Origin: Ignavibacteriales bacterium
GTDB taxonomy: Bacteria > Bacteroidota > Ignavibacteria > Ignavibacteriales > Melioribacteraceae
Reading direction: 5' to 3'
NCBI GenBank assembly: GCA_020061355.1
Contig: JAGUYK010000044.1
Location: forward strand, 124,001-188,000
Length of the DNA: 64,000 nt
Part shown: positions 18,410 to 28,499 of the stretch, one piece after another
Layout of the letters: each line of letters begins with the position of its first letter
How positions within the stretch are numbered: position 1 is the stretch's first letter
The notes under the pieces: model-generated
Told to the model about the DNA's origin: nothing
Databases searched by the model: none
What the model saw: only the letters and a program-made list of their open reading frames with translations
Translations under genes and position numbers: made by a program

Positions 18410-18661
18410 ATGGGTATCCGCGAACAAAGAAAGTATTTTGAAATACTAAAAAAATACGAACGTAAGTTCGAACCAAAGGAACTTGAAGATTATAAAATGC
18501 TTGTAAAACGCAATAAAGACGATGAGGACCTCGATAAATTCTCTATGGAAAGATTAATTGCTCTGCATGAAAAATATCATGTTAACCGCGAGAAAAATAA
18601 TTTAGATTTCTTATTCAAAAAACCATCCGAAGATCAATCGGATAATCAAACCAATCAATAA
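18410..18661 (+). CDS. Conserved-looking small charged protein
   Basis: This 83-residue highly charged, helical protein has a coiled-coil-like centre (YFEILKKYERKFEPKELEDYKMLVKRNK) and a disordered Gln/Asn/Asp-rich tail. I do not recognise a family. It lies 13 bases upstream of the DUF2723 gene and is presumably cotranscribed. A TTAATTTGG promoter-like motif lies about 40 bases upstream, shared by the three-gene run. Codon use and composition match its neighbours. Confidence 0.55.
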   Translation: MGIREQRKYFEILKKYERKFEPKELEDYKMLVKRNKDDEDLDKFSMERLIALHEKYHVNREKNNLDFLFKKPSEDQSDNQTNQ

Positions 18662-18674
18662 TTTTGGTGAATTA

Positions 18675-21578
18675 ATGAGCAACAAAGTTTTAAATCGGGT
18701 AATTGCATTTGCCGTATTCTTTTTAAGTTTCATAGTTTATTTAATGACCGTTCAGCCAACAGTATCCTTCTGGGATTGCGGTGAGTTTATCGCAACTTCA
18801 TACCTTCTGCAGGTCCCTCATCCACCCGGAACGCCCTTCTTCTTAATCCTTGGACGACTTTTTTCAATGATACCATTTACAGAGAATATCGGTTTACGCG
18901 TAAATATGATTTCAGTTTTGTCAAGTGCCTTCACAATTATGTTCTTATATCTTGTTGCTGTTAAATTGATAGAGAATTACAAGAAAAAAGTTGCCGAAAC
19001 CACATTTGAAGCTTTGACGGTTTATTTACCAGCAGCAATCGGTGCTTTATCATTAGCATTTAGCGATACTTTCTGGTTCAACGCTGTTGAAGCTGAAGTC
19101 TATGCTTTCTCAACTTTCTTTATTGCTATAGTTGTTTGGCTAATGATTCAATGGAATGAAAAAGCCGATCAACCGGATAACGAAAAATACCTGATACTTA
19201 TAGCATACTTAATCGGTTTATCAACCGGTGTTCATCTAATGGCTGTTCTGGCAATTGTACCTGTTGTGATGGTGGTTATATTCAGAAAATATTTAACAGA
19301 TGAAGAAGTGCTAAAAAAAACGGGTTACATCTTCCTGATTCACGCCGCAATTGTTTTAGTTATATCATTAATTATGTGGGGCTCACAAACCGATTCAGCA
19401 CCACCGACTTCGGAACAATACCAGGCAGTTGACTCGCGATTTCTTATGATACTTGTAGCAATAAGTTTGATATTCATGGGTGCCATGTATAAAAAGATTT
19501 TCCAGAGAAATTCGTTTTACCTTCCTTTAATTATCGGCGGTGTTACATTGGTCGCAGTCTATCCCGGATTGGTTAAATATGTTCCCAAACTTATTACTAC
19601 CATCGGCAAAAACAATACTGTCATGGATTTAATTGTTGTTGCAGTAATATTCATCGGAATAATCGCGGGAATTATTTGGACTTCGAAAAAAGGGAAAGAT
19701 ACATTAAACCTGGTTTTAAAGTGTTTATTATTTGCATTGATAGGAACTACATCATATGCAATGATAATTATTCGCGCTAATCAGGAAACACCTATCAATA
19801 TGAACAGTCCAAAAACTTTTACGGAATTGGAATCATATTTGAATCGTGAACAATACGGAGATTTTCCTACATTCAAGAGAAGATTTTCTAACGAACCTCA
19901 CCAGTTAAAAATATATACAGATTACTCCAGCGACCTGGATTTCCTATGGAGCTACCAGTTGAACCACATGTTCAACCGTTATCTACTCTGGAATTATGCC
20001 GGCAGAGAATCTTCATACCAGGATTCAGGAGTAGACTGGAGCGACTTATTCGGAATACCTTTCTTCATCGGCTTGTTCGGTCTCTATTATCATTTTAAGC
20101 GGGATTGGAAAATGGGTGCCGTCTTTCTTGCCATGTTTATTTTCTTAGGATACCTGACAGCTTTTTATCAAAACCAACAGCAGCCTCAGCCGCGTGAAAG
20201 GGATTATTTCTATGTAGGAGCATTCTTTGTTTTTTCGATCTGGATAGCAATCGGAATACATGGAATGATTGAAATGATTCAGAAAAAATTTACAGAGATA
20301 AAATCATTAAACCCTGTTATTGCCGGTTTCATGATAGTCGGTTTTATTGTTGTCCCGATTAATATGCTTAATGCAAATTATTTTGAACATAACAGAGCAA
20401 GAAATTACGTACCATGGGATTATGCATATAATCTGCTTCAAAGCGTAGCACCAAATGCAATCTTATTTACGAACGGTGATAACGATACATTTCCGCTCTG
20501 GTACCTGCAGGATGTTGAAGGCGTTAGAAGGGATGTAAGAATCGCAAACCTGAGTCTGCTAAATACTCCCTGGTACATCAAACAGTTAAAAAACACAACC
20601 CCGCATGGAGCAATGAAAGTTGATATCAGTTTTACCGATGAAGAGATAGATCAAATGATGCCGATGCGATGGGATCCGCGTGAAATGCAGATGGATGTTC
20701 CGCCCGATGTTATTAAACAGTTCGGCGTAACCGATACTTCGGTTCTCAGGTCCGGCAAAATAAAATGGTTAATGAAAAACAGTGTTACTTTCGGTGATGT
20801 TACAGCAATAAGAACACAGGATCTGTTATGTCTCGATATTATAATACAGAGTAAATGGAATAGACCCGTTTATTACGCAGTAACATGTTCGGATGATAGC
20901 AAGTTAAGTCTAGATGATTATCTTCAAATGGAAGGTATGGCAATGCGTGTAGTCCCTAAAAAATCTACAGCTCAATCAATTGAATATATCAACGAAGAGA
21001 TTATGCGTAAAAGCCTGATGAATGAACCTGAAGAGTATAGTGTTGATTATCAACCCGGATTTAAATTCAGGGGTCTCAATGATAAAACTATTTTCTTCGA
21101 CGAGAATCATGAACGACTGGTTCAGAATTATAGAAATGCTTATATAAGATTGTCTTTATATTATTTGTATCAGGAAAAAGATAAATCGAAAGTTGTTGAA
21201 GTGTTGAATATGATGGAAACGAAAATACCTCGCAAAAATATTACGATGGACTATAGAATTAAACATGATGTGGCTAAAATATATTACAATGCTGGAGCTC
21301 GGCAGCAGTATGAGGAATATGCAGAAGAAGTTATTGCCGCGGCAAAGAGATCGCTTGAAAGAAATCCGCGCGACTTTTCAAGCTGGTACAATCCTTACGA
21401 TATTTTATTAACACACTATGATTACCTTGGCAAACACATTGAAGCCGTTGAATTATTAATGGGATTACAAACTATTGTTCCTAACGATCCGCAAGTTAGA
21501 GAACTTATCAAACAGTATAAGAAAGAAGCCGGTATGGATACATCAGAAACCACAGGACAGGAACTAAGGATTAATTAA
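18675..21578 (+). CDS. DUF2723 (GT117) membrane glycosyltransferase-like protein
   Basis: This 967-residue protein has about ten to twelve membrane helices in the first 600 residues and a soluble C-terminal region with TPR-like helices. The family motif near the N-terminus, SFWDCGEFIATSYLLQVPHP, carries the acidic residue that in GT-C enzymes sits in the first extracytoplasmic loop. DUF2723 was renamed GT117 and is linked to protein O-glycosylation in Bacteroidota. The extracytoplasmic part contains TNGDNDTFPLWYLQDVEGVR, also family-conserved. Placement next to a heptosyltransferase-like gene supports a role in envelope glycosylation; donor and acceptor are not known. Confidence 0.85.
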   Translation: MSNKVLNRVIAFAVFFLSFIVYLMTVQPTVSFWDCGEFIATSYLLQVPHPPGTPFFLILGRLFSMIPFTENIGLRVNMISVLSSAFTIMFLYLVAVKLIENYKKKVAETTFEALTVYLPAAIGALSLAFSDTFWFNAVEAEVYAFSTFFIAIVVWLMIQWNEKADQPDNEKYLILIAYLIGLSTGVHLMAVLAIVPVVMVVIFRKYLTDEEVLKKTGYIFLIHAAIVLVISLIMWGSQTDSAPPTSEQYQAVDSRFLMILVAISLIFMGAMYKKIFQRNSFYLPLIIGGVTLVAVYPGLVKYVPKLITTIGKNNTVMDLIVVAVIFIGIIAGIIWTSKKGKDTLNLVLKCLLFALIGTTSYAMIIIRANQETPINMNSPKTFTELESYLNREQYGDFPTFKRRFSNEPHQLKIYTDYSSDLDFLWSYQLNHMFNRYLLWNYAGRESSYQDSGVDWSDLFGIPFFIGLFGLYYHFKRDWKMGAVFLAMFIFLGYLTAFYQNQQQPQPRERDYFYVGAFFVFSIWIAIGIHGMIEMIQKKFTEIKSLNPVIAGFMIVGFIVVPINMLNANYFEHNRARNYVPWDYAYNLLQSVAPNAILFTNGDNDTFPLWYLQDVEGVRRDVRIANLSLLNTPWYIKQLKNTTPHGAMKVDISFTDEEIDQMMPMRWDPREMQMDVPPDVIKQFGVTDTSVLRSGKIKWLMKNSVTFGDVTAIRTQDLLCLDIIIQSKWNRPVYYAVTCSDDSKLSLDDYLQMEGMAMRVVPKKSTAQSIEYINEEIMRKSLMNEPEEYSVDYQPGFKFRGLNDKTIFFDENHERLVQNYRNAYIRLSLYYLYQEKDKSKVVEVLNMMETKIPRKNITMDYRIKHDVAKIYYNAGARQQYEEYAEEVIAAAKRSLERNPRDFSSWYNPYDILLTHYDYLGKHIEAVELLMGLQTIVPNDPQVRELIKQYKKEAGMDTSETTGQELRIN

Positions 21579-21587
21579 TATTTACAT

Positions 21588-21619
21588 GGGGACAAAATTT
21601 AACTGTCCCCTTTCTTTTA
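21588..21619 (+). terminator. Intrinsic terminator after the DUF2723 gene
   Basis: GGGGACA (21588-21594) and TGTCCCC (21604-21610) form a perfect 7-bp GC-rich stem around a 9-base loop, followed by TTTCTTTT. It ends the DUF2723 transcript just before the GT9 gene, whose start is only 14 bases further on, so partial read-through may feed that gene. Confidence 0.8.
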
Positions 21620-21632
21620 TGAAAAACAGAAA

Positions 21633-22712
21633 ATGAAAATTCTTGTAATAGCACTCTCCGGAATTGGCGACGCTTTGATGTTCACACCTTCCTTTAAAAA
21701 ATTGCATGACGACTTTCCCTCAGCAAAAATAGATCTCCTCGCCATGTACAAAGGTGTTAAAGATATTTATCAAAATTTACCGGGTGTTAATAATATTTTG
21801 TTTCATGATTTCTTAAATGAACCAAAGCTAAAGTCGTTATCCTTTGTGCTTGGTCTTCACAACAAATATGATATTTCTATTAATGTCTATCCCTCAAACA
21901 GGAAAGAATATAATATTATAAGCAGGTTGATCGGAGCAAAAAAAAGAGGAGCTGTTAGTTATTTAAGAAAGAATTTTGTCAATCTTGGATTTCTTAACAA
22001 CATTAAAATAAAAGAAAATGATCTGCTTCATAATGTTGAAGAGAATATCAGATTGTGTGAAGTGATAAGTGGTAAAAAAACTGAATCGATTTCTCCCCTT
22101 AATCTAAACCTATCGAATTCAGATATTGATTATGCTAACAATTTTCTTTCTACCGGTAAAATATTAAAGAATGAGATTGTAATAGGATTTCATCCCGGCT
22201 GCTCATCACTTAAGAATCATAACAAGAGAAGATGGGAAGCAGAAAAATTTGCACAGCTTGGCAGAAAATTAATTGATAAATATGGTGCAAAGATATTTGT
22301 CTTTGGAGGACCCGAGGAAGACATCATTAAAGTCAATATTTGCAGCAAGATCAATTCAGAAAAGGTTTTTAATATCGGAGCCGATTCCCTGCTTCATACA
22401 GCAGCAATTATGAATCGTTGTAACCTTTTTGTTACTAACGATTCCAGTCTGATGCATGTTGCTTCTGCACTCAGCCTAAAAACTATTGCCATTTTAGGTC
22501 CGACAAATAAAAATTATATTTATCCCTGGCAGACAGAATATAAGATAGCTTCTTTGGAATTAGAGTGTTCGCCCTGTTTTTACTACTCTCCCAAGCCGCT
22601 AACATGCTCGCGAAATGATGTACTGTTTAAGTGTATTAAAGAATTGACGGTTGATCACGTTTTTGAAAGAGTAAAAGAATTCTTAGAAGCTAATTCGCAG
22701 TTAAAGAATTAA
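21633..22712 (+). CDS. Family 9 glycosyltransferase (heptosyltransferase-like)
   Basis: This 359-residue GT-B enzyme resembles the ADP-heptose:LPS heptosyltransferases WaaC/WaaF/WaaQ. Evidence is the N-terminal LVIALSGIGDALMFTPSFKKL, the mid-protein IGFHPGCSSLKN phosphate-binding region and the C-terminal FVTNDSSLMHVASAL with the family D-S-x-x-x-H motif. It probably adds a heptose to the lipopolysaccharide core, consistent with hldD in the same window. Which position it modifies cannot be read from sequence. Its last 23 bases overlap the 3' end of the convergent LOG-family gene. Confidence 0.85.
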   Translation: MKILVIALSGIGDALMFTPSFKKLHDDFPSAKIDLLAMYKGVKDIYQNLPGVNNILFHDFLNEPKLKSLSFVLGLHNKYDISINVYPSNRKEYNIISRLIGAKKRGAVSYLRKNFVNLGFLNNIKIKENDLLHNVEENIRLCEVISGKKTESISPLNLNLSNSDIDYANNFLSTGKILKNEIVIGFHPGCSSLKNHNKRRWEAEKFAQLGRKLIDKYGAKIFVFGGPEEDIIKVNICSKINSEKVFNIGADSLLHTAAIMNRCNLFVTNDSSLMHVASALSLKTIAILGPTNKNYIYPWQTEYKIASLELECSPCFYYSPKPLTCSRNDVLFKCIKELTVDHVFERVKEFLEANSQLKN

Positions 22713-23226
22713 TTATAAAATCCGCAAGCTTATCAATATCATCAAAGGATTGAATTAAACCTGCTTTCCTATTCTCTCTTTTAATTTGCATTTCCATTAT
22801 AGCAACTATTTGTTTCCACATTGTATTATGACAGGCAAACGGTTTAATTGAAATCATATTTTTATTAAAATACTCCCAGACAATAGCAAGTTCAACCAGG
22901 GTTCCTGTACCGCCCTGAAGAACAACATATGCATCGCCAATTTCAATAAGATTATTCAATCGATCGGCAAGTGATTGAGTTCGGATTTCTTTCGTTAAGT
23001 ATTTGCTCGGGGTAGCATTGTAAATATTTAATGTAACTCCAACTGCTTCCGAACCGTTTTCAGTAGCTCCTTTAGAGACAGCATCCATAATTCCCTGGAA
23101 ACCTCCCGAACAAACATGAAGTCCGGTTTCCGCTAATTTCTTACCAAGTCGATATGCCGTTTCATATTCTTCATCGCCTGGACGAGGGATCGAACTTCCG
23201 AATACGGTTACAAACTTTTGATTCAC
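22690..23226 (-). CDS. LOG-family (TIGR00730) Rossmann protein
   Basis: This 178-residue protein is of the family misnamed lysine decarboxylase. The diagnostic phosphate-binding motif is QGGTGTLVELAIVWE (usual form PGGxGTxxE; here the proline is a glutamine), with GGFQGIMDAVSKGA upstream. Characterised relatives are cytokinin-riboside monophosphate phosphoribohydrolases (LOG) or nucleotide phosphoribohydrolases, so cleavage of a nucleoside 5'-monophosphate is the likely activity. The start overlaps the stop of the upstream gene by 4 bases, indicating translational coupling. Confidence 0.8.
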   Translation of the reverse strand: MNQKFVTVFGSSIPRPGDEEYETAYRLGKKLAETGLHVCSGGFQGIMDAVSKGATENGSEAVGVTLNIYNATPSKYLTKEIRTQSLADRLNNLIEIGDAYVVLQGGTGTLVELAIVWEYFNKNMISIKPFACHNTMWKQIVAIMEMQIKRENRKAGLIQSFDDIDKLADFIINSLTAN

Positions 23227-24056
23227 AGGTGGTCCAATTGAGGTTTACCGGCATCGACCCAAGCAGAATATATGAGAGATGCTGTTCGATTAGCCCCCAT
23301 GCTCACGCGATTGAATGTAACATATTTTGTCTTGAACCAGAGCAATTTATAATAATCATCATTAAAAACACCTGATGTCAGTTCGGATGCTTGTCTATCG
23401 GCAATAAGGATTAGTTCGTTATAACTGTTCGATTCAGAAATAAAATCAAATATGTAGCCGGATAGATCAGAAATATATCCTGGTTGAATAGCGTAATATC
23501 GATCTTCAATTTCATTTAGAAATTTATTAATCATATCGCTTTCGTAACGGAAATGAATCCCCGTTTGATTTGTGAGCTGACCGTTGTAATTAAGAGTTGT
23601 ATGTTGCGGTTGATGTCCATCCTCGATATAATGGGAGATATCTGAGCCATAAAGAATTATTTTCTGTTTGTCCTTTTGCATGAAAGCATCTACCAGGTAA
23701 GAATAAGACTGCAATGTAGCCCATGGTAAAGTTCCCATATCTGTTACTACGCTATCTCCATAAATTGATAAAAGTGAATCGTATGATTGAATCATTTTGC
23801 CTTCCCGGAACTCTTTATAAAAATCAATATCAATAAAATGTTTGGGATACTCATCTTTAACATCCCTCTTTCGGAGATCGGGGTCAATTGAATGAGCAAT
23901 AATATCATCTTTTATGTCAATGGATAAATTCATTTCCACCGGTAAAAGCTGCATTGCATATTTTGTAATTATATTGTGCCCTTTACCTCCCCAGCCCAAT
24001 AATGCAATAGGGATTAAAATGATTATCAGTAGAGTTTTCTTAAATAACTTCATCAA
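23223..24056 (-). CDS. Zinc-dependent phospholipase C-like exported protein
   Basis: This 277-residue protein has a signal peptide or N-terminal helix (MMKLFKKTLLIIILIPIALLGW) followed directly by GWGGKGHNIITKYAMQLLP. The tryptophan and histidines there match the N-terminal zinc ligands of the S1/P1 nuclease and phospholipase C fold. A central HYIEDGHQPQHT supplies further ligands. A DPDLRKRDVKDEYPKHFIDID stretch is typical of Bacteroidota members. It could hydrolyse phospholipids or nucleic acids outside the cytoplasm. It sits directly after yjbQ (adjacent bases) and is coupled to the LOG-family gene by a 4-base overlap. Confidence 0.75.
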   Translation of the reverse strand: MMKLFKKTLLIIILIPIALLGWGGKGHNIITKYAMQLLPVEMNLSIDIKDDIIAHSIDPDLRKRDVKDEYPKHFIDIDFYKEFREGKMIQSYDSLLSIYGDSVVTDMGTLPWATLQSYSYLVDAFMQKDKQKIILYGSDISHYIEDGHQPQHTTLNYNGQLTNQTGIHFRYESDMINKFLNEIEDRYYAIQPGYISDLSGYIFDFISESNSYNELILIADRQASELTSGVFNDDYYKLLWFKTKYVTFNRVSMGANRTASLIYSAWVDAGKPQLDHL

Positions 24057-24476
24057 TTATTCTCCAATAAATTGTGTAATTACATTCCGCTTGCGCGAAC
24101 GGCTGTCAAAATCAATTAGAATAATTTGCTGCCATGTTCCAAGCATAAGCTTTCTTTCAGAGAACGGAACAGTGAAAGAGGCGCCCTGGAGCGATGCCCT
24201 AACATGTGCATACCCGTTGCCGTCATCCCATGTTGCATCATGATGATATCCTGCCTTAACAGGAATAATTCTTTCAAAGAATTCCGGATAGTCTTGCAGT
24301 AATCCGGGCTCATTCTCAATAGTTGTAATACCTGCAGTTGAACCGGGGGCAAAGATCAGAACATTTCCATTCCTCAAACCGGATTCTTTCAGTTTTGACT
24401 GAACAGTATCTGTAATGTCGATTATATCTGTATTACCTTTTGAACTGACATGAAATGATAAAGTCTTTACTTCCAT
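24057..24476 (-). CDS. YjbQ/UPF0047 family protein
   Basis: This 139-residue protein spans the whole UPF0047 family. Diagnostic stretches are FAPGSTAGITTIENEPGLL, KAGYHHDATWDDGNGYAHVR and LGTWQQIILIDFD, including the histidine cluster and the C-terminal arginine-rich end. Family members have been described as secondary thiamine-phosphate synthases from genetic suppression, but the native role is unsettled. It is first in a three-gene minus-strand unit with the phospholipase-like and LOG-family genes. Confidence 0.85.
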   Translation of the reverse strand: MEVKTLSFHVSSKGNTDIIDITDTVQSKLKESGLRNGNVLIFAPGSTAGITTIENEPGLLQDYPEFFERIIPVKAGYHHDATWDDGNGYAHVRASLQGASFTVPFSERKLMLGTWQQIILIDFDSRSRKRNVITQFIGE

Positions 24477-24674
24477 TTCTGCCTCATTTAATGCTTAAAT
24501 ATAAATAAAAGAGAATATGTTTAAAACTGCTATTGACTAATTGAAAATATTAATAAGTAAATTGAATCATTGAGAATATTAAAAAATTTATTCGGTCAAA
24601 AAATAATCGATAAAAAAAATCAATTAAGAAAATAAATGGGAACTTGAATAAAAATTTTCAAGAACTGGATTCGT

Positions 24675-26924
24675 TCACTTCGGATTGTGGAGCCACTGAT
24701 CAATTGTAAGTTTTAGGAAATGAATATTGATCGGTTTCGCAATATAATCATCCATACCCGCAGCAAGACACTTCTCTCTATCTTTCATGCTTGAATGCGC
24801 AGTTACGGCAATGATTGGAATTCTACCGTTAATACCCGGAAGATCTCTAACTTTTTTAGTTGCGGTAAGTCCATCCATATCGGTCATTTCAACGTCCATT
24901 AGAACTACATCGAACAAACCGGTTTTAATTGCTTCAATTGCATCGTGCCCATTTGATACTGCATCAACATCATAGCCGACTTCTCTTAAGATTTTCATTT
25001 CAAGATTCTGACTTATCGGATTATCCTCCACAAGAAGTATTTTCTTCTTAGATCCATTTTCAAATTTTACTTCACCTGCTTTAGTTGTACGTTCCGCCGG
25101 AGGTTCTTTAACCGTAACCTGAAGAGGGGTTTCAGATACCGTATGCTCTACTTCTGAATCCGGTTGTAATTTTAACTTAACTGTGAATACAAACTTGCTT
25201 CCAACGCCGACTTTACTTTCAACTTTTATATCTCCGCCCATCAATCTCACAAATTCTTTAGATATAACCAGCCCCAATCCTGTTCCTTCCTTCTTACCTT
25301 TCTTACTTTTAACCTGTACATACGGTTCAAAAAGTATTTGAATTTTTTCGTGCGGTATTCCGTGTCCGGTATCTTCAATTGAGGTTTTTAATTCAACAGC
25401 GTTTTCGGTGCTGGCATTAATTTTTGAAGTAATTGTAACTTTTCCTTCATCAGTATATTTAACTGCATTGCTTAACAGGTTTAAAACAATTTGCCTGAAC
25501 CTGGTAGGATCACCATAAACTGATTTAGGGATATCTTCGCTTACCTGCTCTTCAATTGAAATCCCTTTCTGTTTTGCAGCCTGCAGAACAATTGATGCCG
25601 CTTTATGAACCTCTTCCTTAACACTAAATTCGATTTCATCGAGATCCATTTTGCCGGCTTCAATTTTGGATATATCCAGAATATTATTGATAATATCTAG
25701 CAACGATTCGGCTGCCAAACGTGCATCCCGGGCAAAATTTTTGAGCTCCTCTTTACTATCAAATAAATCGTTTTCAATCAATGTTAAAAATCCCATAACG
25801 GAATTCATAGGTGTCCGGACTTCATGACTCATATTTGCAAGAAATTTGGATTTGAAATTACTTTCCTGCTGGGCTTTCTTTGCGCTGAAATCGGATTTTA
25901 ATTTCTCTTCACGTAAGGCTTCAAGAGCTTTTTGTTTTTCATTTTCCGCTTGAACCTGTTGTGTAATATCCTGAATACTTCCTTCATAGTAAGTTGATCC
26001 GTCGTCATTCAGATTAACTCTTACATTCATTCTTACAGTAATTTCCGAACCGTCTTTCTTTTTAAACTGGACACGGTAATTCTTCACCTTCCCCTGCTTA
26101 TCAAGAAGTTTATTAAGCAACTCCCAGTCGCTTTCTCTTGTAAAAAAATCTTTTATGAAATTAAGTTTCAAAATCTCTTCGTCTGCAGTGTATCCTAATA
26201 ATTTAACTAATGATGTGTTAACAATTATTAAATTACCCTTAGGCATTATCTGGAAAATTCCTTCGACCGAATTATCAAATATATTCCGGTATTTCCTTTC
26301 CGAAAGAGATACCTCGTAGCCCTTGCTAAATGCCTCATGCCGCAGACGGTAATTAATGTAACTTGCAATAATTGCCATTATACTAATGATGAGAACAAGA
26401 ATAACCGATTCTACCATGTTAGGCAGAATGTAAATTTTCTGACTGTTAAGAATTATTGAGGTAGCAAAAACAACATTATAGTAAATTGCCACAAAAATTT
26501 GATTGGTTACTTCCCAGCTTAGAAAGAGCGCTGCAATAAATATTATTAGACTTATAAGGTGAGAATTAAAGATCAATGTTTTTGGAATTAAATAGATCAT
26601 CACACCAAATGAAATGATGATCGATAATAGAAGTATATGTATGAGCGGTATAGCAAATTTTCTACCAAACTTAGTATCTGCTATCAAGAGAAGTAAAAAA
26701 GCAATCAGTATTGATGAAAGCCGGGATGTATAGATGTACACAGAATGTGAAGCAAAATATCTCACTTCAAGAACCAGAGCTATTATTCCGGAAGCAGAGG
26801 TAAAATAGGCAAGTGATTTTAAAGGTGAGATTAACTGTTTCTTATTCTCTTCTTTAATATATTCCTGGAGTTTATGCTCGTAGGTTTTCGATAAAAATTT
26901 GTTGTTTGGGCTATTGTCTATCAC
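24675..26924 (-). CDS. Hybrid histidine kinase (7TM-like, PAS, HisKA, HATPase, REC)
   Basis: This 749-residue membrane sensor kinase has a charged N-terminus followed by about six membrane helices (45-195), then a PAS domain (about 212-335). HisKA has the phosphorylated histidine in NMSHEVRTPMNSV (about 365). HATPase has NLLSNAVKYT, DTGHGIP and GTGLGLVISKE. A C-terminal receiver (630-745) carries the phosphorylated aspartate in VLMDVEMTDMDG. All catalytic boxes are intact. No output protein lies nearby, so its partner is elsewhere. The start is isolated, with 170 bases before the divergent PAP2 gene. The signal is unknown. Confidence 0.9.
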   Translation of the reverse strand: MIDNSPNNKFLSKTYEHKLQEYIKEENKKQLISPLKSLAYFTSASGIIALVLEVRYFASHSVYIYTSRLSSILIAFLLLLIADTKFGRKFAIPLIHILLLSIIISFGVMIYLIPKTLIFNSHLISLIIFIAALFLSWEVTNQIFVAIYYNVVFATSIILNSQKIYILPNMVESVILVLIISIMAIIASYINYRLRHEAFSKGYEVSLSERKYRNIFDNSVEGIFQIMPKGNLIIVNTSLVKLLGYTADEEILKLNFIKDFFTRESDWELLNKLLDKQGKVKNYRVQFKKKDGSEITVRMNVRVNLNDDGSTYYEGSIQDITQQVQAENEKQKALEALREEKLKSDFSAKKAQQESNFKSKFLANMSHEVRTPMNSVMGFLTLIENDLFDSKEELKNFARDARLAAESLLDIINNILDISKIEAGKMDLDEIEFSVKEEVHKAASIVLQAAKQKGISIEEQVSEDIPKSVYGDPTRFRQIVLNLLSNAVKYTDEGKVTITSKINASTENAVELKTSIEDTGHGIPHEKIQILFEPYVQVKSKKGKKEGTGLGLVISKEFVRLMGGDIKVESKVGVGSKFVFTVKLKLQPDSEVEHTVSETPLQVTVKEPPAERTTKAGEVKFENGSKKKILLVEDNPISQNLEMKILREVGYDVDAVSNGHDAIEAIKTGLFDVVLMDVEMTDMDGLTATKKVRDLPGINGRIPIIAVTAHSSMKDREKCLAAGMDDYIAKPINIHFLKLTIDQWLHNPK

Positions 26925-27093
26925 GGTATAGTATTTTCATTTATCAGGAAATTAATCCTGTGTAAATTTTGAAAAACTCCAATTAGTCGCTAAATTAATA
27001 TTGTTTACAATCTTATTTTCGAAAATAATCAACAATTGTTAAACAACCATGATTTAAATACTCATTTTTTCTTAAATAATCAAAGAAAATTCT

Positions 27094-27687
27094 ATGATTG
27101 ATGTTCTATATCAAATTGACCTTTCGATCTTTTACTTTATAAATCACAACTTATCGATGCCAATTCTCGATAAATTCTTCGTGTTTACTACAGAAGTTAA
27201 GCACTGGTATATAGCTTACATTATACTTTTCTTCATTGTGATTTTTAAAGGCGGAAGGATCGGTAAAATTTCTGCTATTGGAATGATTCTTCTTGTAATT
27301 GCTTCAGATCAGCTTAGCAGCACATTTTTAAAAGATTTGTTTCAACGCATTAGACCCTGTAATGCTCTTCCGGATGTAAATATACTTGTCGGCTGTACCG
27401 GTTCATTCTCATTTCCATCATCTCATGCCGTAAATAATTTTGCTGCCGCCCTCTATTTTGGTAAATTATTTCCAAAATTCAAGTGGCTCCTCATTTCAAT
27501 TGCTTCATTAATGGCGTTGGGAAGATCATATGTCGGGGTCCATTACCCTTCGGATATTTTAGGCGGTGCAATTATCGGAGGAATTTTAGGTTATCTATTT
27601 GCTCTAATTGTTTTGAAGATCGAGAATTATTTTGATAGCAAGAATAAAAAGATCACAGATAAATTTGAGAGAATAAAGTCTATTTAG
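27094..27687 (+). CDS. PAP2-family membrane phosphatase
   Basis: This 197-residue membrane phosphatase has about five or six helices and the three PAP2 motifs: KDLFQRIRP (K-x6-RP), FPSSHAVNN (PSxH) and GRSYVGVHYPSDI (R-x5-H-x3-D). It probably removes phosphate from a lipid such as undecaprenyl diphosphate or phosphatidylglycerol phosphate, facing the periplasm. Length is normal. A TTAATATTG promoter-like motif lies upstream at about 26996. It is followed 10 bases later by the AMP nucleosidase gene. Confidence 0.85.
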   Translation: MIDVLYQIDLSIFYFINHNLSMPILDKFFVFTTEVKHWYIAYIILFFIVIFKGGRIGKISAIGMILLVIASDQLSSTFLKDLFQRIRPCNALPDVNILVGCTGSFSFPSSHAVNNFAAALYFGKLFPKFKWLLISIASLMALGRSYVGVHYPSDILGGAIIGGILGYLFALIVLKIENYFDSKNKKITDKFERIKSI

Positions 27688-27697
27688 GAATTAATAA

Positions 27698-28471
27698 ATG
27701 AAAACAAAACTTCAGATTGCCAGGAACTGGCTTCCACGTTACACCGGGACAAAAATTGATGAATTCGGCGATTACCTCCTGCTTACAAATTTTCATAACT
27801 ACGTTACAAAATTTGCCGAAAGATTTAAGTGCGAGGTAAAAGGGATTGGCAAACCGATGCAGACAGCTACCAATAACAAAGGGCTTTCAATTGTTAATTT
27901 CGGTATCGGTTCAGCTAATGCAGCAACAATTATGGATCTGCTTGTTGCACGTGCACCTAACGGAGTTTTGTTTTTAGGTAAATGCGGCGGATTAAAGCAA
28001 TCAACTGAAATTGGACATTTTATTTTACCAACAGCCGCAATACGCGGAGAAGGTACAAGCGATGATTATTTTCCCCCTGAAGTTCCGGCACTTCCCTCTT
28101 TCAAACTTCATAAATTTGTTTCGGACAAAATCCTAAAAAGAAAATTGGAATATCGGACCGGTGTAATTTATACTACTAATAGGCGTGTTTGGGAATGGGA
28201 TAATGATTTTAAAAAGTATTTGAAGAAACTCGGTGCCATAGGGATTGATATGGAAACTGCAACACTGTTTGTTGTTGGATATGCCAACCAGATTGCACGC
28301 GGTGCGTTACTACTCGTTTCGGATCTGCCGATGATTCCAGAGGGTGTTAAAACGGAAGAGTCCGACCAAATAGTGACTCAGAAATTTCTGGATATGCATC
28401 TTGAGATAGGCATTGAAGCTATGACAGACCTTGGTGTTAAAGGCGAACAGATAAAACATTTTACTTATTAA
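27698..28471 (+). CDS. amn: AMP nucleosidase, short Bacteroidota type
   Basis: This 257-residue protein hydrolyses AMP to adenine and ribose 5-phosphate. It belongs to the nucleoside phosphorylase fold. The catalytic region has IGIDMETATLFVVGYANQI, with the purine-binding glutamate and methionine, and LLVSDLPMIPEG with the catalytic aspartate. LGKCGGLKQSTEIGHF is the phosphate-binding loop. It matches the short form common in Bacteroidota, lacking the N-terminal regulatory domain of the E. coli enzyme (484 residues). The start ATG follows AGGAATTAATA. A purine salvage role in the cytoplasm is expected. Confidence 0.85.
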   Translation: MKTKLQIARNWLPRYTGTKIDEFGDYLLLTNFHNYVTKFAERFKCEVKGIGKPMQTATNNKGLSIVNFGIGSANAATIMDLLVARAPNGVLFLGKCGGLKQSTEIGHFILPTAAIRGEGTSDDYFPPEVPALPSFKLHKFVSDKILKRKLEYRTGVIYTTNRRVWEWDNDFKKYLKKLGAIGIDMETATLFVVGYANQIARGALLLVSDLPMIPEGVKTEESDQIVTQKFLDMHLEIGIEAMTDLGVKGEQIKHFTY

Positions 28472-28499
28472 AACTAAACTGCTATTTAATAGTCGATAA